Source: Thermohalobaculum sp039815685
Lineage (GTDB): Bacteria > Pseudomonadota > Alphaproteobacteria > Rhodobacterales > Rhodobacteraceae
Assembly: GCA_039815685.1 (NCBI GenBank)
Contig: JBCBYV010000023.1
Span: 1 to 64,000, forward strand
DNA: 64,000 bases
Direction of reading: 5' to 3'
A model generated the notes under the pieces. That model had not been told where the DNA came from and did no database searches. It was given only the letters and a program-made list of their open reading frames with translations. Numbering within the stretch: the first letter of the stretch is position 1; each line of letters opens with the position of its first letter. Below, in pieces: positions 23,702-32,785 of the stretch. The translations under genes were made by a program, and so were the position numbers.

Positions 23702-25171
23702 ATGGCCGAGACCGTTACCGGAGAGGGCACGGCGCCCGCCACCTCCCCGACTATCCACCCGGTGATCATGTGTGGCGGCTCTGGCAGCCGACTCTGGCCC
23801 GTCAGTCGCAAGGCGTACCCGAAACAGTTTGCCGCGCTGCTGGAGGGCGGATCGCTCTTTCAGCGCACGCTCGAGCGGGTGAGCGGGCAGGGTTATGCCG
23901 CGCCACAGTTGCTGACGGGCACGGATTTTCGGTTCGTTGTGGCGGAGCAGCTTTCCGATGCGGGGGTCGAGCCCGGTCGGATCGTGATCGAGCCCGAGGG
24001 GCGGAATACGGCGCCGGCGATCTGTGCCGCAGCGCTGATGATCGCGGAGGCGGATCCCGGTGCCCTCCTGCTGGTGCTGCCCTCCGATCATGTGATCAGG
24101 GACGAGGCAGCATTTCATGCAGCCGTGAGGGCAGGGGCCGGTGCCGCAACGGCAGGGGCCTTTGTCACCTTCGGTATCACGCCGGATCGGGCGGAGACCG
24201 GCTACGGCTATATCGAGCTCGAGACGGCGGTCGAAGCGAACGGGCATGCGGGGGCTGAGCCCTTTATCCGTTTCGTCGAGAAGCCGGATGCGTCTGAGGC
24301 ATCGGAAATGGTCGCCTCGGGCCGCTTCCTCTGGAATTCGGGCATGTTCCTGTTCCCGGCTGCGGGTCTCGTCGCGGCCTTCGAGGCGCAGGCGCCGGAG
24401 GTTCTTCAGGCCTGCCGGGCGGCGGTCGATGGCGGCAAGACGGATCTCTGCTTCTTCCGGCTCGGGGAGGAAGCGTACCGCGCGAGCCCCGACATCTCCA
24501 TCGATTACGCGATCATGGAGAAGGTGGCGGGGCAGGTGGTGCCGGTCGATTGCGGCTGGAACGATCTCGGGTCCTGGGCGACCGTCTGGCAGGAGAGTGC
24601 ACCGGGTGAGGCCGGTGTGGCCGTCTCCGAGGGGGCGCTGGCGATCGATTGCGAGAACGTGCTGCTGCGCACGGACGATCCCGACATGCGGCTCGTCGGC
24701 CTCGGGCTCACCGACATGGTGGCGGTGGCGACGCGGGACGGTGTGCTGGTGGCGCCGATGGACCGCGCACAGGATGTACGTCGCGTGGTCGACGGGCTGA
24801 AGGCGGCGAACGCCAAGCAGGCGACGGAGTTCCCGCTCGTCTACCGACCCTGGGGCTGGTACGAGACGCTGGCGCTCGGCGGGCGCTTCCAGGTCAAGCA
24901 GATCTGTGTGAAGCCGGGTGGGCAACTCTCGCTGCAGAGCCATGTGCACCGCTCAGAGCACTGGGTCGTGGTCTCCGGCACCGCTAAGGTGACGGTGGAT
25001 GAGGATGTGCGGCTGATGACGGAGAACCAGTCGATCTATATCCCGCTGGGAGCGGTCCATCGACTGGAGAACCCGGGCAAGGTGGAGCTCCGGCTCATCG
25101 AGGTGCAGTCTGGCGCCTATCTCGGCGAGGACGACATCATCCGCTACGAGGATGTCTACGCCCGCGCCTGA
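23702..25171 (+). CDS. manC: Mannose-1-phosphate guanylyltransferase / mannose-6-phosphate isomerase
   Basis: A 489-residue bifunctional enzyme making GDP-mannose, the donor for mannosylated exopolysaccharide or LPS. The N-terminal nucleotidyltransferase has VIMCGGSGSRLWPVSR, the YPKQF block and VEKPDASEA. The C-terminal type II phosphomannose isomerase cupin has RPWGWYETL, KPGGQLSLQSHVHRSEHW and NQSIYIPLGAVHRLENPG. GAAGGAG lies 8 nt before the ATG. It is far from the exopolysaccharide genes at 50-64 kb but could feed them. Confidence 0.96.
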   Translation: MAETVTGEGTAPATSPTIHPVIMCGGSGSRLWPVSRKAYPKQFAALLEGGSLFQRTLERVSGQGYAAPQLLTGTDFRFVVAEQLSDAGVEPGRIVIEPEGRNTAPAICAAALMIAEADPGALLLVLPSDHVIRDEAAFHAAVRAGAGAATAGAFVTFGITPDRAETGYGYIELETAVEANGHAGAEPFIRFVEKPDASEASEMVASGRFLWNSGMFLFPAAGLVAAFEAQAPEVLQACRAAVDGGKTDLCFFRLGEEAYRASPDISIDYAIMEKVAGQVVPVDCGWNDLGSWATVWQESAPGEAGVAVSEGALAIDCENVLLRTDDPDMRLVGLGLTDMVAVATRDGVLVAPMDRAQDVRRVVDGLKAANAKQATEFPLVYRPWGWYETLALGGRFQVKQICVKPGGQLSLQSHVHRSEHWVVVSGTAKVTVDEDVRLMTENQSIYIPLGAVHRLENPGKVELRLIEVQSGAYLGEDDIIRYEDVYARA

Positions 25172-25328
25172 AGGGGCACCGGGGCAAGCGGCATCGCGGC
25201 TGGTCGCCGCGATCGGTTGTTGCGGGAGCGCTGCGGGGCGGGCTTTTGGTCGTCCTGCGGTGTCGGTACGCGGTGTCGATGCGCGCTGGGGCTGGAGAGG
25301 AGCCGCGGGGGCTCCTGATTGAGCGTTT

Positions 25329-25406
25329 CTCGAAGGACGGGCCGCGTCAATGACGGGCCGGCTTCGCCGGTCGCTCTGCGATCATTGACCCGGCCCGTCC
25401 TTCGAG
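25329..25406. repeat. 78-bp inverted repeat (REP/MITE-like)
   Basis: Two 25-nt arms (25329-25353 and 25382-25406) are complementary at 24 positions; they begin CTCGAAGGACGGGCC. The 28-nt centre contains a second hairpin, CCGGC-TTC-GCCGG. Arm length and near-perfection exceed a normal terminator and there is no T tail. It may be an extragenic palindromic element or a miniature transposon derivative. Confidence 0.75.
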
Positions 25407-25719
25407 GGCGCGGCCTTTGGCATTTTCGTCTCCGTGCCGATCACCTTCTGCGATGTGCTCGGTCAGGATGCCCGTTCAGCTGTTGCGTCCGGGTGGTGGA
25501 GCAGGCGCTTTTGTGAAGTGCGGCCGCGGGCTACGACGGGGCCCGTGTCATGTCGGAGGTCTGCCAGCCGGTCCGGCGGCGTAATCTGACGAGGGGTTTT
25601 TGCGCCGCCGTTCTTTGCCTTTCAACGCGCTCCTGCGTGCAGCCGTAAGACTCGGCTTCTGATTCAGTCGGGCGGTTGCGGACCTGACATGGCGCGCGCC
25701 TATTTCGGGAGCGCCGATC

Positions 25720-25740
25720 GCCCGGGCGCGGGCTTTTCTT
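25720..25740 (+). terminator. Possible terminator upstream of the MAPEG gene
   Basis: A GCCCG-GGCG-CGGGC 5-bp stem followed by TTTTCTTC. The stem is short; it lies 60 bp before the MAPEG-family gene. Confidence 0.35.
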
Positions 25741-25799
25741 CGGGGGCGGGAGCTTGTAGCGGGAGGAGGCTTCAGGATGACGCTATCAGGGAGACGCGC

Positions 25800-26216
25800 A
25801 TGCTGCCGGTGACGGCGCTCTACGCCGGGCTCATGGGGCTCTGGCTCATCTACCTCTCGCTCGGCGTCATCCGGTTGCGCTGGCGGCATCGCGTGTCGCT
25901 TGGCGATGGTGGGGTGCCGGCGCTCGAGCGCGCCAGTCGGGCGCATGGCAACGCTGTCGAGACGGTGCCGATCACGCTGCTGATGCTTGCGCTTGCCGAA
26001 GGTCTAGGGGCGCCGGGCTGGGTCCTCCACCCGCTGGGGATCGGCCTTGTCGTCGCTCGTGTGCTGCACGGGGTCCATTTCCTGACGGATCGCCCCGGGC
26101 TCGGACTGAGGCAGGCGGGAATGGTGCTTACCTTTCTCGTGATGGGGCTCCTGTCGTTGGGTCTCGTCGGGCACGGGCTGACTTCCCTTTTCGCGACCTC
26201 GGAGAGCGTTTCATGA
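25800..26216 (+). CDS. MAPEG-family membrane protein
   Basis: A 138-residue integral membrane protein with about four helices. The family motif ERASRAHGNAVETVPITLL (glutathione-binding face) and the ARVLHGVHF segment place it in the MAPEG/FLAP-GST superfamily. Bacterial members may conjugate glutathione or reduce lipid peroxides. AGGGAG precedes the ATG at 25800. The stop overlaps tldE by 4 bp (ATGA), implying one operon. Confidence 0.9.
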   Translation: MLPVTALYAGLMGLWLIYLSLGVIRLRWRHRVSLGDGGVPALERASRAHGNAVETVPITLLMLALAEGLGAPGWVLHPLGIGLVVARVLHGVHFLTDRPGLGLRQAGMVLTFLVMGLLSLGLVGHGLTSLFATSESVS

Positions 26217-27562
26217 GCGGCGCGGATGCGGACAGACTGCTCGCCGCGCGGATGGTCGAGGCTGCGCTTGCCGCCGGCGCCGATGCAGCCGACGTGATCG
26301 TTGTCTCTGCCACCTCCGCTTCCGTCGGTGTCGCCGGCAGGAGCCTCGAGGAAGCGGAGCATGCCGAAGGCCGGGATGCGGGCCTGCGGGTGATCGCCGG
26401 GCGTGGCCAGGCCTGTGTCTCCTCCTCGGATCTTCGCGATGAGAACATCGTGGAGATGGCGGGGCGTGCGGTCACGATGGCCCGGGCGGCGCCGGATGAC
26501 CCGTATTGCGACCTTGCGGAGCCGGAGCGGCTGTCGCCGACGCGCGATGCCGCGGGTCTAGACCTTGCGGATGCGTCCGAGCCGCCCGGACCCGGTGCCC
26601 TCGAGGAAATGGCACGGGCAGCGGAGGAGGCCGCGCTGGCCGTGCCTGGGATCGTTCAGGTGGAGCAGGCCTCCGCCGGATGGGTCGCGGATCGCTTGAC
26701 GATCGCACTCTCGAACGGTTTCGAGGCGGGTTATGCACGGAGTTCCATGACCCTCGCCCTCTCCGCCCTTGCCGGAGAGGGGACGGGGCGCGAGCGCGAC
26801 TATGCGGTGGAGACGCGCCGTCATGCGGCCGATCTGCCAAGCCCCGAGGCCATCGGCCAGCGGGCTGCGGAACGGACGGTCGCACGCCTCGGCGCAAGTA
26901 GGCCTCCAGCCGGTCATTACCCTGTGGTCTATGACGAGCGAGTGGCCGGAGGGCTCATCGGTCATCTTCTCTCGGCCGCGAATGGGGCGGCAGTGGCGCG
27001 CGGGGCCTCCTGGCTCGATGGCAGGCTCGGCGAGGCGGTGCTGCCGGATGGCATCACGCTCCGTGAGGATCCGCATATGCTGCGTGGCCGCGCCTCGCGC
27101 CCCTTCGATGCGGAGGGCTTGCCCACCAGGGCCTCCACAATTGTGGAGAATGGCAGTCTTGGGCGCTGGGTGCTCGATCTTGCGACAGCCCGGCAGTTGG
27201 GCCTCGAGAGCACGGCGAATGCGCGGCGCGGGCTCTCGGGCCCGCCGAGCCCGGGCGTGACGAACATCCGTATGACGGCGGGCGAGAAGGATCGCGCGGG
27301 GCTCCTGGCGGAGATCGGGACGGGGTTGCTGGTCACCTCGTTCCTGGGCGCCTCGATAAACCCGACGACCGGCGCCTATAGCCGCGGGGCGAGCGGGTTC
27401 TGGGTGGAGGGAGGCGAGATCGCCTACCCGGTCAACGAGATCACGCTGGCGGGCTCGCTCCCGGAGATGCTGCTGAGCATCCGTCCAGGCAATGACGCAG
27501 ATGAGGCAAAGGCAATTGCCGTGCCTTCGCTGATCGTCGAGGGACTGACCGTCGGTGCCTGA
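26213..27562 (+). CDS. tldE: TldE/PmbA metalloprotease-system protein
   Basis: A 449-residue protein of the PmbA/TldD family, TldE type. The TldD-TldE complex degrades unfolded peptides and matures some RiPPs; TldE lacks the HExxxH zinc motif, and none is visible here. Typical blocks: GLRVIAGRGQACVSSSDL, GASINPTTGAYSRGASGFWVEGGEI (quoted in part as NPTTGAYSRGASGFW) and YPVNEITLAGSL. The partner tldD is not in the window. It overlaps its neighbours on both sides. Confidence 0.93.
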   Translation: MSGADADRLLAARMVEAALAAGADAADVIVVSATSASVGVAGRSLEEAEHAEGRDAGLRVIAGRGQACVSSSDLRDENIVEMAGRAVTMARAAPDDPYCDLAEPERLSPTRDAAGLDLADASEPPGPGALEEMARAAEEAALAVPGIVQVEQASAGWVADRLTIALSNGFEAGYARSSMTLALSALAGEGTGRERDYAVETRRHAADLPSPEAIGQRAAERTVARLGASRPPAGHYPVVYDERVAGGLIGHLLSAANGAAVARGASWLDGRLGEAVLPDGITLREDPHMLRGRASRPFDAEGLPTRASTIVENGSLGRWVLDLATARQLGLESTANARRGLSGPPSPGVTNIRMTAGEKDRAGLLAEIGTGLLVTSFLGASINPTTGAYSRGASGFWVEGGEIAYPVNEITLAGSLPEMLLSIRPGNDADEAKAIAVPSLIVEGLTVGA

Positions 27563-28397
27563 CGCAGCGAGCGGCGAGGAGGCGCATCCCGGAGCGGAAG
27601 CCGACCGTGCCCTCCTCGTCGAGGCGGCTGAGGCGGCGGGCGAGATTGCCGCTGCGCGCTTCGGGACGCGTGTGGCGATCGAGGAGAAGGCGGACGGGCA
27701 GGGGCCGGTGACCGAGATCGACCTTGCGGTCGACCGTGCGCTGAAGGAGCGTCTGACCGCTGCTCGTCCCGACTATGGTTGGCTTTCGGAGGAGACTGCG
27801 GACGGACCTGAACGGCTGTCGGCCGATAGGGTCTTCATCGTCGACCCGATCGACGGCACGCGCGCCTTCATCGAGGGGCAGACGGGGTGGGCCGTGGCGG
27901 TGGCCGTCGTCGAAGCCGGTAGCGTTACGGCGGCGGCAGTGCACCTGCCCGCGCGCAGTGAGACCTACGCGGCAGCACTGGGGGGAGGTGCGACACTGGG
28001 CGGTGCCCCGCTTCTGCCTGAGCCCGCACCGCACGATCTCGGCAATGCTGAGGTCCTTGCGGCACGGCCGAGCTTTGCGCCGAAGCACTGGCCAGGCGGC
28101 GTGCCTGCGATTAGGCGGAGTTTCCGGTCGTCCCTCGCCTGGCGCCTCTGCCTTGTCGCCGCCGGGCGTTTCGACGGCATGCTAACGATCCGGCCAAGTT
28201 GGGAATGGGACGTGGCCGCCGGCAGCCTGATCGCGTCGGAGGCGGGTCGGCGGGTCAGTGACGCCATGGGCGCCCGGCTCGTCTTCAACGCACGATCGCC
28301 GAAGACACCGGGGATAATGGCTGCCGATCCACGGCTCCACGCGCATCTGGTCGAGCGTCGGTCCGAGCCGGGGCAGGGCTCATCCGCCGCGCCGTGA
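27555..28397 (+). CDS. 3'(2'),5'-bisphosphate nucleotidase / inositol monophosphatase family (CysQ-like)
   Basis: A 280-residue Mg-dependent phosphatase. Metal-site motifs: WLSEET (usually EE), DPIDGTRAFIEG and WEWDVAAGSLIASEAGGR-like SWEWDVAAGSLI. CysQ members recycle PAP from sulfate assimilation; inositol-monophosphatase activity is the alternative. The start is GTG at 27555, overlapping the tldE stop by 8 bp. In the operon it follows MAPEG and tldE and precedes DUF4170. Confidence 0.87.
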   Translation: MPDAASGEEAHPGAEADRALLVEAAEAAGEIAAARFGTRVAIEEKADGQGPVTEIDLAVDRALKERLTAARPDYGWLSEETADGPERLSADRVFIVDPIDGTRAFIEGQTGWAVAVAVVEAGSVTAAAVHLPARSETYAAALGGGATLGGAPLLPEPAPHDLGNAEVLAARPSFAPKHWPGGVPAIRRSFRSSLAWRLCLVAAGRFDGMLTIRPSWEWDVAAGSLIASEAGRRVSDAMGARLVFNARSPKTPGIMAADPRLHAHLVERRSEPGQGSSAAP

Positions 28398-28466
28398 GCC
28401 TTCGTTGACGGCATAGGCAGCGGCGGTCATGGTGCGCCGCGCAACGGCCGTCTAGCGGAGGAAGCC

Positions 28467-28715
28467 ATGACCACCAAGCTCCACCTCGTCTTCGGCGGCG
28501 AGCTTGTCGATCCCAAGAAGACCGCCTTCCGCGACACGGACGCGCTCGACATCGTCGGGATCTATCCGAGCTATGCGCGCGCCTATGAGGTCTGGAAGGC
28601 CAAGGCGCAGCAAACGGTCGATAATGCGCATATGCGCTACTTCATCGCGCATCTGCATCGGCTTCGCGACGAGGAGCGCTCGGCAAGCGCGGAGACCGAG
28701 GCGCTCGACGGATAA
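28467..28715 (+). CDS. DUF4170 protein
   Basis: An 82-residue small cytosolic protein (MTTKLHLVFGGELVDP, YPSYARAYEVWKAKAQQTVDNA) of a domain nearly confined to alphaproteobacteria. It is regularly found, as here, between an inositol-phosphatase-like gene and the lipid A acyltransferase/waaA genes. Function unknown. GGAGGAAGCC precedes the ATG. Confidence 0.9.
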   Translation: MTTKLHLVFGGELVDPKKTAFRDTDALDIVGIYPSYARAYEVWKAKAQQTVDNAHMRYFIAHLHRLRDEERSASAETEALDG

Positions 28716-28797
28716 GCCAAAGCGAGCCGATGCTCGATCGACGAGTGCGCTTGGCGGGCTCTGGACTGACTGGGCCGATGGAAGGGAGAGCGCCGCG

Positions 28798-29625
28798 ATG
28801 GCGAAGGGAGGGCTCGCCGACAGGCTTGGGCGCTGGCTCCGGCAATCCCGTCTCGGTCAATTGGCGGCGATCAGGCTCGGGGCGGGCTATATCTGGCTTG
28901 TGACCGTCACGACCCGGTGGGAGGTGCGCGGGCGCGAGCACTTCGACAGGATCCTTGCTCCGGGCACGGGCGTCATCGCGGTGATGTGGCATGGTCGGCT
29001 CTTCATGTCGCCGACCTATGCGCCCCTGCCGCGCCGGACCGTCGCCATGATCAGCAGGGCGGGCGACGGCGATGTGATCACAGGCATCGTCGCGCGCTGG
29101 GGCGTCGAGACGGTGCGCGGCTCGACCTACGACAAGCGCAAGGGGCAAGAAAAGGGCGGGGCGCAGGCCTTCGAGGGGGCCGAGCGGGCGCTCCGCGAAG
29201 GCGCCGTAGTCGCCATAACGCCCGATGGTCCGCGTGGCCCGCGCATGCGCGCGCAAGCGGGTGCCGCGGAGCTTTCGGCGCGAACCGGGGCGCCGGTGAT
29301 CGGCGTGGCATTTTCCACCCGGAAGGGACGGTATCTGCAAAGCTGGGACCGTTTCCTGCTGCCGCTGCCCTTCGGCCGCGGTGTGATCCTCTGGTCCGAG
29401 CCGTTGCCTGCGCCACCGCCGAAGGATGCGGAAGCGGCGGAGGCGCAGCGTCAGGCGATCGAGGCGATGCTGACCCGGCTCACCGACGCTGCCGATGCCG
29501 AGACAGGCCGGACGCCGGTGTCGCCCGTCGCCGCGTCTGATGCATCCCTTGGGCGAGGCTCCGGCGGTGTGGGCGACGGTCATCCTGGCGCTTCCGCGGT
29601 GGATGGGGCGGGGCGCGGCGCGTGA
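28798..29625 (+). CDS. DUF374 lysophospholipid acyltransferase-like protein
   Basis: A 275-residue membrane-associated acyltransferase of the DUF374 (LPLAT-like) family. VMWHGRLFMSP supplies the catalytic His, and SRAGDGDVITGIVARWGVETVRGSTYDKRKG and ITPDGPRGPR (quoted as motifs) are conserved. The low-complexity tail (from about 240) is lineage-specific. GAAGGGAGAG precedes the ATG at 28798. Its end overlaps waaA by 4 bp (GTGA), so it likely modifies lipid A or a membrane lipid in the same pathway. Confidence 0.88.
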   Translation: MAKGGLADRLGRWLRQSRLGQLAAIRLGAGYIWLVTVTTRWEVRGREHFDRILAPGTGVIAVMWHGRLFMSPTYAPLPRRTVAMISRAGDGDVITGIVARWGVETVRGSTYDKRKGQEKGGAQAFEGAERALREGAVVAITPDGPRGPRMRAQAGAAELSARTGAPVIGVAFSTRKGRYLQSWDRFLLPLPFGRGVILWSEPLPAPPPKDAEAAEAQRQAIEAMLTRLTDAADAETGRTPVSPVAASDASLGRGSGGVGDGHPGASAVDGAGRGA

Positions 29626-30959
29626 CCGAGAGGGCGACCGGCTCGCTGGCGCTGTCGGCCTATCTCGCCGCCAGTACCGCGCTTGAGCCCCTTGCACCGG
29701 CGCTGCTCGCGCACCGGCGCCGGAAGGGCAAGGAGGATCTGGATCGCCTTGGCGAGCGTATTGGGCGCCCAAGCGCTGCTCGGCCGGCTGGGCCGGTGGT
29801 CTGGCTCCATGGCGCTTCGGTCGGGGAAGGGACGAGCCTGCTGCCGCTCGTCGAGCGCTTGCTGGCGCTGCCTGCCGCACCTTTCTGTCTGCTGACCACG
29901 GGAACTGTCACCTCCGCAGCACTCATCGCGCCTAGGCTCGCCGCCATGAAGCCCGAGGGACGGGCGTTGCATCAGTTCGTGCCGGTCGACACCCGGTCTG
30001 CGGTGCGTGGCTTCCTTGAGCATTGGCGGCCCGACCTCGCGATCTGGGCGGAGAGCGAGTTCTGGCCACGGCTGATGTGGGAGACCGCGGGCGCGGGTGT
30101 GCCGATGATGCTGGTCAATGCTCGTCTCTCCGCCAAGAGCGCCGATACCTGGAAGCGGATGCCGGGGATGGCGCGCCGGCTTCTGGGGCTCTTTGCGCGT
30201 GTGGATGCGCAGGACGATGTTTCGGCTGCACTGCTGGCGGGTCTCGGGGCTGAGCCTTCGACGCTCCATGTGTCGGGCAATATCAAGACGCTGTTGCCAC
30301 CGCCCTCGTCCGGTGAATCCGAGTTGGAGGCGCTGCGTTCCATGCTCGGCAGCCGCAGGCTGTGGCTCGCGGCATCGACCCATGCGCCGGAGGAGGCGGC
30401 GGCGCTCGATGCGCATCTGTCTCTCGAAAGCGGTGCTGGCGTGCGCGGGGATGGCGGCCCGCTCCTCACCATGATCGCGCCGCGCCATCCGGAGCGTGGG
30501 GAGGAGGTTGCGCGCATGGCGGCGCTCCGCGGCCTCCCGCATGCGCGGCGGAGCCGGGGGGAGGGGCCGCCGTCTGAGAGTGGGGTCTGGATCCTCGACA
30601 CGCTGGGGGAGATGGGGCTCTGGTACCGGCTGGCGTCCGTGGTCTTCGTCGGCGGCTCGCTCGCGCCCATGGGCGGGCACAACCCGTTCGAGCCCACCGC
30701 ACTCGGCGCGGCGCTGATCGCGGGGCCGAGCACGCGCAACTTCGCGCCGGCTTATGCAGCCCTGGCCGGAGGGGACGGCTACCGGGCGATCAATGGGGCG
30801 GAGGCGCTGGGCCCCGCGGTGGCAGCCCTCATCGACGACGAAGCCGCCCGCCTGCGCATGGCGGCAGCGGCGGCCGAGGCGCTGGCGGCGGCGAAACCCG
30901 ATCTCGACCCGATCATCGACGCGGCAGAGGCGTTGATGACCGCTAAGGTGTCCGGGTGA
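29622..30959 (+). CDS. waaA: 3-deoxy-D-manno-octulosonic acid transferase
   Basis: A 445-residue GT30 enzyme adding Kdo from CMP-Kdo to lipid IVA at the inner membrane. WLHGASVGEG contains the catalytic Glu; IWAESEFWPRLMWE, NARLS and GGSLAPMGGHNPFEP are family blocks. The start is GTG, overlapping the DUF374 stop. lpxK follows 10 bp downstream, forming a lipid A/Kdo operon. Confidence 0.95.
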   Translation: MTERATGSLALSAYLAASTALEPLAPALLAHRRRKGKEDLDRLGERIGRPSAARPAGPVVWLHGASVGEGTSLLPLVERLLALPAAPFCLLTTGTVTSAALIAPRLAAMKPEGRALHQFVPVDTRSAVRGFLEHWRPDLAIWAESEFWPRLMWETAGAGVPMMLVNARLSAKSADTWKRMPGMARRLLGLFARVDAQDDVSAALLAGLGAEPSTLHVSGNIKTLLPPPSSGESELEALRSMLGSRRLWLAASTHAPEEAAALDAHLSLESGAGVRGDGGPLLTMIAPRHPERGEEVARMAALRGLPHARRSRGEGPPSESGVWILDTLGEMGLWYRLASVVFVGGSLAPMGGHNPFEPTALGAALIAGPSTRNFAPAYAALAGGDGYRAINGAEALGPAVAALIDDEAARLRMAAAAAEALAAAKPDLDPIIDAAEALMTAKVSG

Positions 30960-30969
30960 TGCAGGCGCC

Positions 30970-31989
30970 ATGATGCAGGCCCCAGGCTTCTGGTGGACGC
31001 CGCCCGACCGGCCCGCGCTCGCAGCGCGACTTCTCTTGCCGGCGAGTGCGCTCTGGGCATTCGGCGTGCGCTTGAGAGCGCTTGGTGCCCGGTCCCATCG
31101 GCCGGGGGTTCCGACAATCTGCGTTGGCAATCTCACGGCCGGCGGTGCCGGGAAGACGCCTATGGTTGCGTATCTGGTCGAGCGGTTGGCGGCCCATCAG
31201 CCGCATGTGGTGCTGAAGGGCCATGGCGGGCGTCTGGGGCGGGGTGCACCGCATCGTGTCGCGCCCGAGGACGATGGGCCGGCAGATGTTGGCGATGAGG
31301 CGCTTTTGCACGCGTCCCTTGCACCGACCTGGGTGGCGCGGGATCGGGCCGCGGGACTCGGTGCGGCGGAGAGGGCTGGTGCCGGGGTGCTGCTCCTCGA
31401 CGACGGCATGCAGAACCCGCATCTCGACCCGCATCTCCGCATCGCGATGATCGATGCGGGGCAGGGTTTCGGGAACGGCCGCCTCATGCCTGCCGGGCCG
31501 CTCCGCGAGCCGGTTACGTCTGGGCTTGCGCGTGTCGACCTCACGGTGTTGGTCGGGCCAGCAAAGGCGCGCGCTGCCTGCCGCGCTGCGTGGCCCGTCC
31601 TTGATGAGATGCAACGCGATGGCCGGCTGATGGAGGCCGCCCTCCGGCCGCTCGAGACGGGCCTGCCGCTGGACGGAGCGCCGGTGATCGCCTTCGCGGG
31701 CATCGGGCGGCCGGAGAAGTTTTTCGAGACCCTGCGCGCGATGGGGGCAGACTTGCAGCTGGCCGAGGCGTTTCCGGATCATCATATCTATGCCGATGCG
31801 GTGCTCGACCGCCTTCTTCGTCGTGCGCGGGCGGTCGGTGCGCTTGTCGTGACCACGGAGAAGGACGCGGTCCGGCTGCCGCCCCGGTTCCGCGCCGAGG
31901 TAATGGCGCTGCCGGTGAGGCTCACGCCGGAGGATGCAGCGCCGCTCGAACATTTGCTGACCGAGCACTGGGCAACCGATGCCAGCTGA
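30970..31989 (+). CDS. lpxK: Tetraacyldisaccharide 4'-kinase
   Basis: A 339-residue membrane-associated kinase phosphorylating the 4' position of lipid A disaccharide to yield lipid IVA. N-terminal FWWTPPDRPALAARLLLP, P-loop VGNLTAGGAGKTP, the DDGMQNPHL block and ending AVRLPPRF. Position directly after waaA supports the call. Confidence 0.95.
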   Translation: MMQAPGFWWTPPDRPALAARLLLPASALWAFGVRLRALGARSHRPGVPTICVGNLTAGGAGKTPMVAYLVERLAAHQPHVVLKGHGGRLGRGAPHRVAPEDDGPADVGDEALLHASLAPTWVARDRAAGLGAAERAGAGVLLLDDGMQNPHLDPHLRIAMIDAGQGFGNGRLMPAGPLREPVTSGLARVDLTVLVGPAKARAACRAAWPVLDEMQRDGRLMEAALRPLETGLPLDGAPVIAFAGIGRPEKFFETLRAMGADLQLAEAFPDHHIYADAVLDRLLRRARAVGALVVTTEKDAVRLPPRFRAEVMALPVRLTPEDAAPLEHLLTEHWATDAS

Positions 31990-32083
31990 GCCCGTTGACC
32001 GGTGCGCGCGCCTCGACGCTGAGGGACAGGCTTGCTCTGCCGTCAGGCCGTCTTTACATCGCGAAGGGAACGGAGGGTAGCGA

Positions 32084-32338
32084 ATGGCGGTTCAGGCAGG
32101 CGAGATCGAGCGGCTCATCCGCGAGGCGTTCCCCACCGCGACCGTTGAAATCCGAGACACGGCCGGCGATGGCAACCACTACTTCGCCGTCGTCGTGGCC
32201 GAGGAGTTTCGCGGCAAGAACCGTGTGCAGCAGCAGCGCATGGTCAACGAGGCGCTGTCTGCGATCCTGAAGGGACCGGACGCACCGCTGCACTATCTCG
32301 GGCTGCAGACCAGCGCCCCGCCCGCAGCCCAGGACTGA
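32084..32338 (+). CDS. BolA-family protein
   Basis: An 84-residue BolA-like protein (IERLIREAFPTATVEIRDTAGDGNHY, quoted in part; then VAEEFRGKNRVQQQRMVNEAL). The neighbouring monothiol glutaredoxin is its usual partner; the BolA-Grx heterodimer binds a [2Fe-2S] cluster in iron sensing and trafficking. GGAGGGTAGCGA lies before the ATG. An 18-bp gap separates it from grxD. Confidence 0.93.
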   Translation: MAVQAGEIERLIREAFPTATVEIRDTAGDGNHYFAVVVAEEFRGKNRVQQQRMVNEALSAILKGPDAPLHYLGLQTSAPPAAQD

Positions 32339-32356
32339 CCGACGCAGGAGACGACG

Positions 32357-32734
32357 ATGTCCGATATTCAGGCCGAGATCGACGAGACCATCAAGGCGAA
32401 CGACGTTGTGCTCTTCATGAAGGGGACGGCGAACATGCCGCAATGCGGCTTCTCCATGCGGGTCTCGCAGATCCTCAACTACATGCAGGTCGAGTATAAG
32501 GACGTGAATGTCCTCGATCCCGAGAAGCCCGAGATGCGGCAGGGCATCAAGGATTACTCCGACTGGCCGACGACGCCGCAGCTCTACGTAAAGGGCGAAT
32601 TCGTCGGCGGCTGCGATATCGTCACCGAGATGACGCTGTCGGGCGAGCTCGACGAGACGCTGGAGCAGGCGGGTGTCGGCTTCTCGAAGGAGGCGGCGGA
32701 GGCGATCCGCAACCACAACAGCGAAGAGGCCTGA
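32357..32734 (+). CDS. grxD: Monothiol glutaredoxin, CGFS type
   Basis: A 125-residue Grx4-like protein with the CGFS active site (MPQCGFSMRVSQIL), WPTTPQLYVKGEFVGGCDI and GGCDIVTEM glutathione contacts. It carries and donates [2Fe-2S] clusters with BolA. The length and the short acidic C-terminal tail are normal for alphaproteobacteria. Confidence 0.96.
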   Translation: MSDIQAEIDETIKANDVVLFMKGTANMPQCGFSMRVSQILNYMQVEYKDVNVLDPEKPEMRQGIKDYSDWPTTPQLYVKGEFVGGCDIVTEMTLSGELDETLEQAGVGFSKEAAEAIRNHNSEEA

Positions 32735-32785
32735 GCGGGGCCGACCCGGCACGGCCGGGCCCTCGGTCTTCGGCGGGAGGCGGCG

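Larger units (their letters stand above)
25172..25799. other. Long intergenic region rich in inverted repeats
   Basis: 628 bp without a credible gene. In order: a GGAGCC-GCGGG-GGCTCC hairpin (25299-25315) that may end manC; the 78-bp inverted repeat (25329-25406); a GGCGGCG/CGCCGCC stem followed by GTTCTTTG (25575-25616); and a GCCCG-GGCG-CGGGC stem followed by TTTTCTTC (25720-25740). Small non-coding transcripts are possible. Confidence 0.5.

Noticed and set aside
25548..25946. Minus-strand frame overlapping the MAPEG gene
   Set aside because: It overlaps a gene with clear family motifs, is arginine/proline-rich as shadows are, and has no recognisable domain.
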